Assembly (NCBI GenBank): GCA_026413225.1 | Contig: CM048591.1 | Span: 41,160,803 to 41,224,802 of the forward strand | DNA: 64,000 bases | Origin: Otis tarda | Lineage: Eukaryota > Chordata > Aves > Otidiformes > Otididae | Reading direction: 5' to 3' | Shown here: positions 58,871 through 64,000 of the stretch, piece after piece | How the letters are laid out: the number at the start of each line of letters is the position of its first letter | How positions within the stretch are numbered: the first letter of the stretch is position 1 | The notes under the pieces: model-generated | The model's database searches: none | Seen by the model: the letters and a program-made list of their open reading frames with translations, nothing else | What the model was told of the DNA's origin: nothing | Made by a program: the position numbers and the translations under genes

Positions 58871-61800
58871 CAAGAAAGAACCCCTGAGTTCATATTTACA
58901 AACAATACTTTGCTTTAAAATGTTTGGTGGTGTTTGGAAATGGACAATACCTGGGCTTTTGAATGTGTGCTCTCCTCACAGTTACTGCAATATATGAATA
59001 AAATGGCTGTTGTTCCTTTTAAAACCTTTTATTTTGAGCTATTTTGACAATGCCTTTTTATGGATATCAGTGTAGGTCTATCTTATAATTGACAATATAG
59101 ATAAAAACTGGGTAACTTTCAGAAGGAAACATGAAACTTCAGAAATTCAGTTTTCAAGAAAGGAAGCCATTTGCCTGAAAGCTGTCCAAGAATTCCCATC
59201 CTCTTCAAAGTTTCTGCTAGGACCTTTAAGGCTTTTCCTGGTTGAAAACTGCAGTTTCAGTTAAACTGCTTGGGATTATGTTTTTAGTTAAATGACAATT
59301 TCAGAGTGAAATTCCAGAGTTGTGAAAGTGAAAACCTGGTGGAGTGGCTCAGGGTCACATGGCTTGTGATGAGTTGCTTTGAATTAAGGCTTTTGAGAAG
59401 TTTTAGCATTTAGTTCTTTCTAGTGAGTACACTGTATCTATACCACTGCCACAGTAAATGACTGGTTTTGTTATTTATTTGATCTGACTAATAGTCCATT
59501 AATAAGAATCTTCCGTTTGAAAGATGGGGTCTCTTGAAGTACTTATTTTATGTCAGTTTGGATCCTTAAGTAGGAAAACCAGAAGATGAGTCTCTGACTG
59601 GAAGTTATTTATATACAGAATAATTTCATTTGCTTTTAGTAGACACTTTTCAGTTCCATTATTATATGAACTCAGTCTTACGTCTGCATAAACATATATG
59701 CAAACATATATATGCGCACACAGGAAAGTGGATGTGTATTACATTTATTAATTTCTAAAATTTTATCATTGGTTTGAGTCAGAATTTTTACAATACTGGA
59801 AATGTTTTACTATTCTTTCATATTCTTCATATAATCTGGATATTTTCTTCTATTTTTAAAATGGATTTTGTCTGTAGCTTTTAAATTGATTTCATTGTTA
59901 TATTATTGAAATAAAAAATAGACACTGAACTGCTAAACTCTATAGTGTGTACTATCTTTTTGACTTGTGATGTTTGGTTTTTTAATTGTAAACATCCTTG
60001 CAGCTCCGGCTCTCTCTTTGTACCAGTGATATATAATAAAAATGAAAATAAATCTAATATGAGCACTGCTTTATGGGTTAATTATCTGTTTGTGACTGAG
60101 TGGCTCTAGCAATCATATAATCGCTGCCAAATATCTGGATGAGTCTTTTAATGAAAATTACAGCTTTCATGCTTGCCAACAGTGCCAGGAAGACAGAGCA
60201 ATTGGAGCAAAACCATAATTTAGTGCTGTACTTCCACTCACTTCTACCAAACAGAGCACACATCTAGTGCCTCTGTTTCTATGTGGTTGACATAGAGTAT
60301 GGGAAGATGTTGATGTAAAATACCTGCTGTCCAAAGTACTAGCAACTATCAGGCTACCACTCTCGTGCAGTTAATATTTTCCAGAATTCTTCATTTCCTT
60401 TCATTCACATGCACTGTAAGCCTTGTAACAGTCCAGGAAAATAGATGATATTTTTTTCTCATGAATATTCTTTGTATACTCTTAAGTGGATCAAGAAAGA
60501 AACATCATAACTCTTTTTTCTAAGTAAAAATCACCCACATCCCCCTTTTTTTTTTGGTACTTACATTCAAGATTCATCCTTCCTGCCTCTAAAATCTCTT
60601 TTTGCCTCTTTTCCGAGAGATGTCCCACATTACATCCTGCTTCCAGAATATGTTATTGAATGGAAGCACAACAAACATAGCAGAAAATTGAGTGTTTCTT
60701 CTTAAGAGCATCACTGCTGCGTTTTGCAGAGGTGCTGAGGGCAGGATTCAGCAAACCTGTTCCATGAGGCTGAAGTGCCTTGCAGGGTAGCATGAAGAGA
60801 GGGTCTTTATGCACTGGCCTGGCTGAGTGTTGTTCACAGTTCACCCAGGTAGCATGGGATGCACAGTGGCCCCCCTGCACGTATCACACCTCGAACAGCT
60901 GGGTACAGAATGTAGGAGAACTTGCTCAGCCTTTTTCGGAACCTAAGTAATCTTTTGGTAGAACCTGGACTCTTGCAGTCCAAGGCAAATGCTGTCTGAC
61001 TACATTTGACTAATATACTACAGCCTTGCTTGTATAAACAGCACACCTGAATTCAAAGGATCTAGTTTGAAATTAATGTGGCTAGGCACATGCACTGTCA
61101 TGTTCATACCTCCAATATTCTCCTTTAAATTATAAACCTAAATAATTTTGAGTGTGTCTCATGGTGTATCATAACATGGGCTACTTAGCGACAAGTGAAC
61201 TGCTTGCCTGGAGGAGCTGATATGCTGAAGAAGAATAGCTGGTGCTTGATGTCCTTGCTGCAGCAGAAAAGACCAAGAAACAGGTTAGCAACAAAATGCA
61301 GAAATCTTTAATATCTAGGATTACATTGCATGGTGGAAACATGTGGACTGAGTTGTAGACTGGAAGATATCCCCACATTCTCCTGGGAGAAGGTGCTATG
61401 GGGAATATCCTTGTACAGTTGAAAAAAAAATTGGCCCTGCATTTTGTGACTCTAAATCTTTTAAAGATCTGATGCTGTCTTTTACTGAGCTGTAATACCT
61501 AGATCAGAATCTGACATGGGCAAAGATTTCCCTTGACAGGCTGTCCACACCATCTCAAGCAGCCAGCAGCAATCTGCATTGGAGAAGGAAAACTGCAGTA
61601 GGCTGGCAGACTGGCCACTGCCGGGAAAGGGATTTCAGTCCACCAATGCAAAGAGGGGGAATTGGAGAATGCTCTTGATTTTTATCTTATTTTTCACTTT
61701 CTCTCCATCTCATTTTGATTCTGTGTATGTAGAGAAGAACAGTCTTTTATGACATTCAGGGTTAAATTTCCAGCGTGATATGAGGATTAGTTGCATTCTC

Positions 61801-62192
61801 CTTCCCATACCAGTAATGAGTTGTTCAGCTCAATGCCTGCATACTGTGCTGAACATTTACCCCTAGGGTCTCAAGTATCAGCAAGGAGGGAGGGCGAGAG
61901 CTCAGGAGACTTCTTCAACTTGAGAGATCCCAGGACAGGAGAATGGAAAATGGCAATTATTGCATGTGGTAGAGAGAAAAGCTGAGGACTGAAATAGCAG
62001 GGGGATTGCAGTTCGGGTTTAAGTCACATTGCCAGAGTGGTATGAGGAAAGCATAACATAATGCGTACTATCACTGTGCCCGGCTCCAGCCACTCTAAGT
62101 TGCGACCCTCTGATCCTGTATGTCGGACAAGGGCAAAAACATTGATGTCATGGTAGATTAAACAAATTAGGTAAGGCTAGTTTTCAACACTC

Positions 62193-62322
62193 ATTTGCAT
62201 ATGCATTGCTCACCAGGGAACCCTTCACAGGCAAAGGCAAGTATCTGATTTGCACACTCAGATTTCGCCTTCATATTCTGCACCGGCTCATCGCATGCAA
62301 ATGTATGCATTCGGTTGCATGC
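62193..62322. promoter_or_regulatory. Cluster of octamer (POU/Oct) motifs
   Basis: ATTTGCATATGCAT (62193-62206) holds a perfect octamer and is close to the palindromic MORE element bound by Oct dimers. ATTTGCAC (62248-62255) is a one-off match. ATGCAAAT (62295-62302) is a perfect octamer in the opposite orientation, followed by TATGCAT (62304-62310) and TTGCATGC (62315-62322). Five related sites in 130 bases is dense. POU factors are known to bind such sites; occupancy here is unknown. Confidence 0.45.
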
Positions 62323-62728
62323 ACTGAGGTTTGGAGATCATTCCTCTGGTTTCAAGAAAGAAAAAGACAGAATAATAATCACTCTCCCCCGCCCTCCCCT
62401 CCCCAGCCTATTGTCAACAAATTTCAATTCATCACTGTTGATTTTGCTGAAACCTACTTTGGAACGTTACAGCTCGGATTGATGTTATCCAATGCCATTT
62501 TTATCAGGGTTTCACTGTGCAATACAGACTATTCAAGGGAGTCACTGCAGGCTGCTACTGCCCATGATTGCCTCTGACATGTACAGCTGAAAGGACTCTT
62601 ATTCCAAGAATGATCTTCTTTTTTAGACTGTATTGAGTTGGGACTGATTTTGATAGCCAGTTTCAGTCAAGAATCATAAAGTTATTGCACATTTAAGACC
62701 GTCAGTATGAGAATCATTCTCTGCCTCT

Positions 62729-62775
62729 CTCTCCCTCCCCCCCTCACCGTTCCTTCCCCCCCTTTCTCTCTCTCA
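62729..62775 (+). repeat. Pyrimidine-rich C/T tract
   Basis: CTCT steps and two C7 runs separated by TCACCGTTCCTT make up about 47 nearly all-pyrimidine bases. Low-complexity DNA; a quadruplex on the opposite strand would need a long 12-base loop. Confidence 0.7.
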
Positions 62776-64000
62776 TCATTTCACAGGACTGCAAGGTTAC
62801 AGAAAGGTCTAATCAATTGTCAAACTCTCCTTTATCTCTGAGAAGGTGGTAAAAAAATCTAACTGCCCTGCTGTAGGGGGTTCTTCTGACTACACAGCAC
62901 CCTTTTTCACATACAATGCTACCATGATTAATGTCCTCCCACCTCAGACCTTGTTAAAACCTGTTCTTTAAAGCAGGCTGGTGCAGCACAGTGAGAGCAA
63001 GAGCAAGGTTGCATAAATCAACGTGTTCTCACAGCCCCCAGGATATCCATTATAGATGCCAGCTGGATGACTGGAAGATAGAGAAAAATGAATATTGTAT
63101 CCTGTGGCCTTTTGCCTCTAATGACCACTTTTCAACATTTTTGAAGGCATGATTAAATTTTGATAACTGGGGAAGTCACTCTGAGCAGGCTGAAATAGAG
63201 ATAAATTGACTGAGGGTCTGACATCCCAGTGGAGAGCAGGCAACTAATTAGTGTGTGAATCGCACTCTGAAAGAGATGTAAAAGGGAGGCTGGTTTAATC
63301 AGAGGAGCTGCTGAGGTACAGGAATAGTCAGGGATAATTGCGGCCTAGGTAGAAATCACAGGCTCAACGAGTCGCTTTTTCTGTCCGCTTGATTGGCAGC
63401 CGCTGACCTAGTGTCCAAAACCTTTGAACTCTTACAACAGTAACAGCCTTGTCAAGGCAATTTGCTTGCAGCTTTCTATGACCAGTTATTTCAGCTGTGG
63501 AGCTGGGACACCCAATTTGAAAGGGCACTTTGCTCCTCTGCTGCAGTGGAAGCTGGGCGGAACAGCCTCATTATTTTTGATGACTTTACTTTTGAACCCT
63601 TTATCTCCTCCCCGCCTCCCTCCAGGTCCTCTCTTCCCCAGTGCACTCCACACGTTGCATACATACACTCTCCCTGGGGACTCTGCTGTACGGATGAAGT
63701 GTGAGATCAATTTAGCTGTTGATTGCAGTAAGGGAAATGGAGGCAGAGGGAAGGAAAAGCTCCTACCACCCTGTGTAACACTGTGGTTTTATTGCAGGAA
63801 AAGAGCTTCCTTGATGCTTGAACCGGTGATGCTGTTGGACACATGAAACACGAGCATATCTGGAGTTCCTTTTGTTTACAGGAATGAAAGACAACATCTT
63901 TAATCCCTTTAATGGGTTGATGGTATAGCACCTCCTTTAGTGGTACACCTGTGCAAGAGGCAACTAAGATATGTCTTTTTCATAATGCTTCCTATTTACC

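Larger units (their letters stand above)
62000..63480. promoter_or_regulatory. Possible regulatory region with octamer cluster
   Basis: A repeat-free region of balanced composition with five octamer-like sites near its left end, TAATTAG (63244-63250) and GATTGGCAG-type motifs near its right end, and two pyrimidine tracts. The texture is that of a distal vertebrate enhancer or a cluster of conserved noncoding elements. No target gene can be named from this window. Confidence 0.28.
53275..64000. other. Long unique noncoding stretch
   Basis: Nearly 11 kb without a recognisable gene, RNA gene or young transposon. Landmarks are an almost pure AT patch at 54776-54833, an A-run at 58019-58031, weak MIR-like similarity near 58845-58870, a pyrimidine/C-rich tract at 62729-62775 and the octamer cluster at 62193-62322. 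From about 62.0 kb to the end the composition is more balanced, with long repeat-free segments that resemble conserved noncoding DNA. A 123-codon frame at 62206-62577 and a 140-codon frame at 63424-63846 show no domain, and I do not call them genes. Confidence 0.6.

Noticed and set aside
59345..59385. Possible MIR-like fragment (CAGGGTCACATGGCTTGTGA)
   Set aside because: Only one block resembles MIR (the AAGGTCACACAGCTAGT block) and the neighbouring blocks are absent, so it is too weak to list.
62206..62577. 123-codon open frame on the plus strand
   Set aside because: No recognisable domain, a poly-Pro segment from a C-rich tract and no splice or promoter context. The frame overlaps the octamer cluster and is better read as noncoding DNA.
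63424..63846. 140-codon open frame on the plus strand
   Set aside because: Composition is driven by a pyrimidine-rich stretch, a second overlapping frame exists on each strand, and there is no domain. Chance is the simplest reading.

Overview
The window looks like AT-rich, gene-poor DNA from a bird nuclear genome. The evidence is repeat content: at least eight recognisable CR1 (chicken repeat 1) non-LTR retrotransposon copies with the typical 3' tail of 8-bp ATTCTATG-type repeats, plus two solo LTRs of avian ERVL-type endogenous retrovirus families. No Alu, B1, L1 or ruminant repeats are visible, and there is no bacterial-style gene packing. A non-galliform (neoavian) bird is my best guess from the LTR types, but this is inference. 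I found no protein-coding exon, tRNA or rRNA that I can defend. The only long open frames are CR1 ORF2 remnants or chance frames in GC-rich or antisense sequence. The window is therefore either an intergenic gene desert or the inside of a very large intron.

Layout. 1-6.9 kb: unique AT-rich sequence with a purine tract, a 40-nt alternating purine/pyrimidine tract and a possible conserved regulatory stretch (3.9-5.0 kb). 6.94-8.57 kb: a minus-strand CR1. 8.6-15.8 kb: mostly unique, with an ancient CR1 relic near 12.3 kb and a quadruplex-type C-rich tract at 13.63 kb. 15.8-24.4 kb: a CR1-dense block of four plus-strand copies. One still carries part of the endonuclease domain, and two flank a GC-rich block of about 1 kb that I cannot classify. 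24.4-30.9 kb: unique. 30.93-32.07 kb: a 1.14-kb solo LTR with a perfect 5-bp target duplication. 32.1-37.7 kb: unique, with an ancient CR1-like relic near 34.7 kb. 37.70-38.25 kb: a second, more decayed solo LTR. 40.13-42.12 kb: two young, nearly identical minus-strand CR1 copies about 0.55 kb apart. 42.1-51.2 kb: unique. 51.24-53.27 kb: a tiny 3'-truncated CR1 island, then a longer plus-strand CR1. 53.3-64 kb: unique, ending in a region of moderate GC with a cluster of octamer (POU-type) motifs near 62.2-62.3 kb.

How the parts work together: there is no operon or gene set here. The biology on view is retrotransposition (CR1 reverse transcriptase remnants, target-primed insertion with 5' truncation), loss of ERV interiors by LTR-LTR recombination, and possibly distal cis-regulation by non-repetitive segments. 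The regulatory suggestion rests on motif content only and would need cross-species alignment. All CR1 and LTR copies appear broken and non-autonomous.
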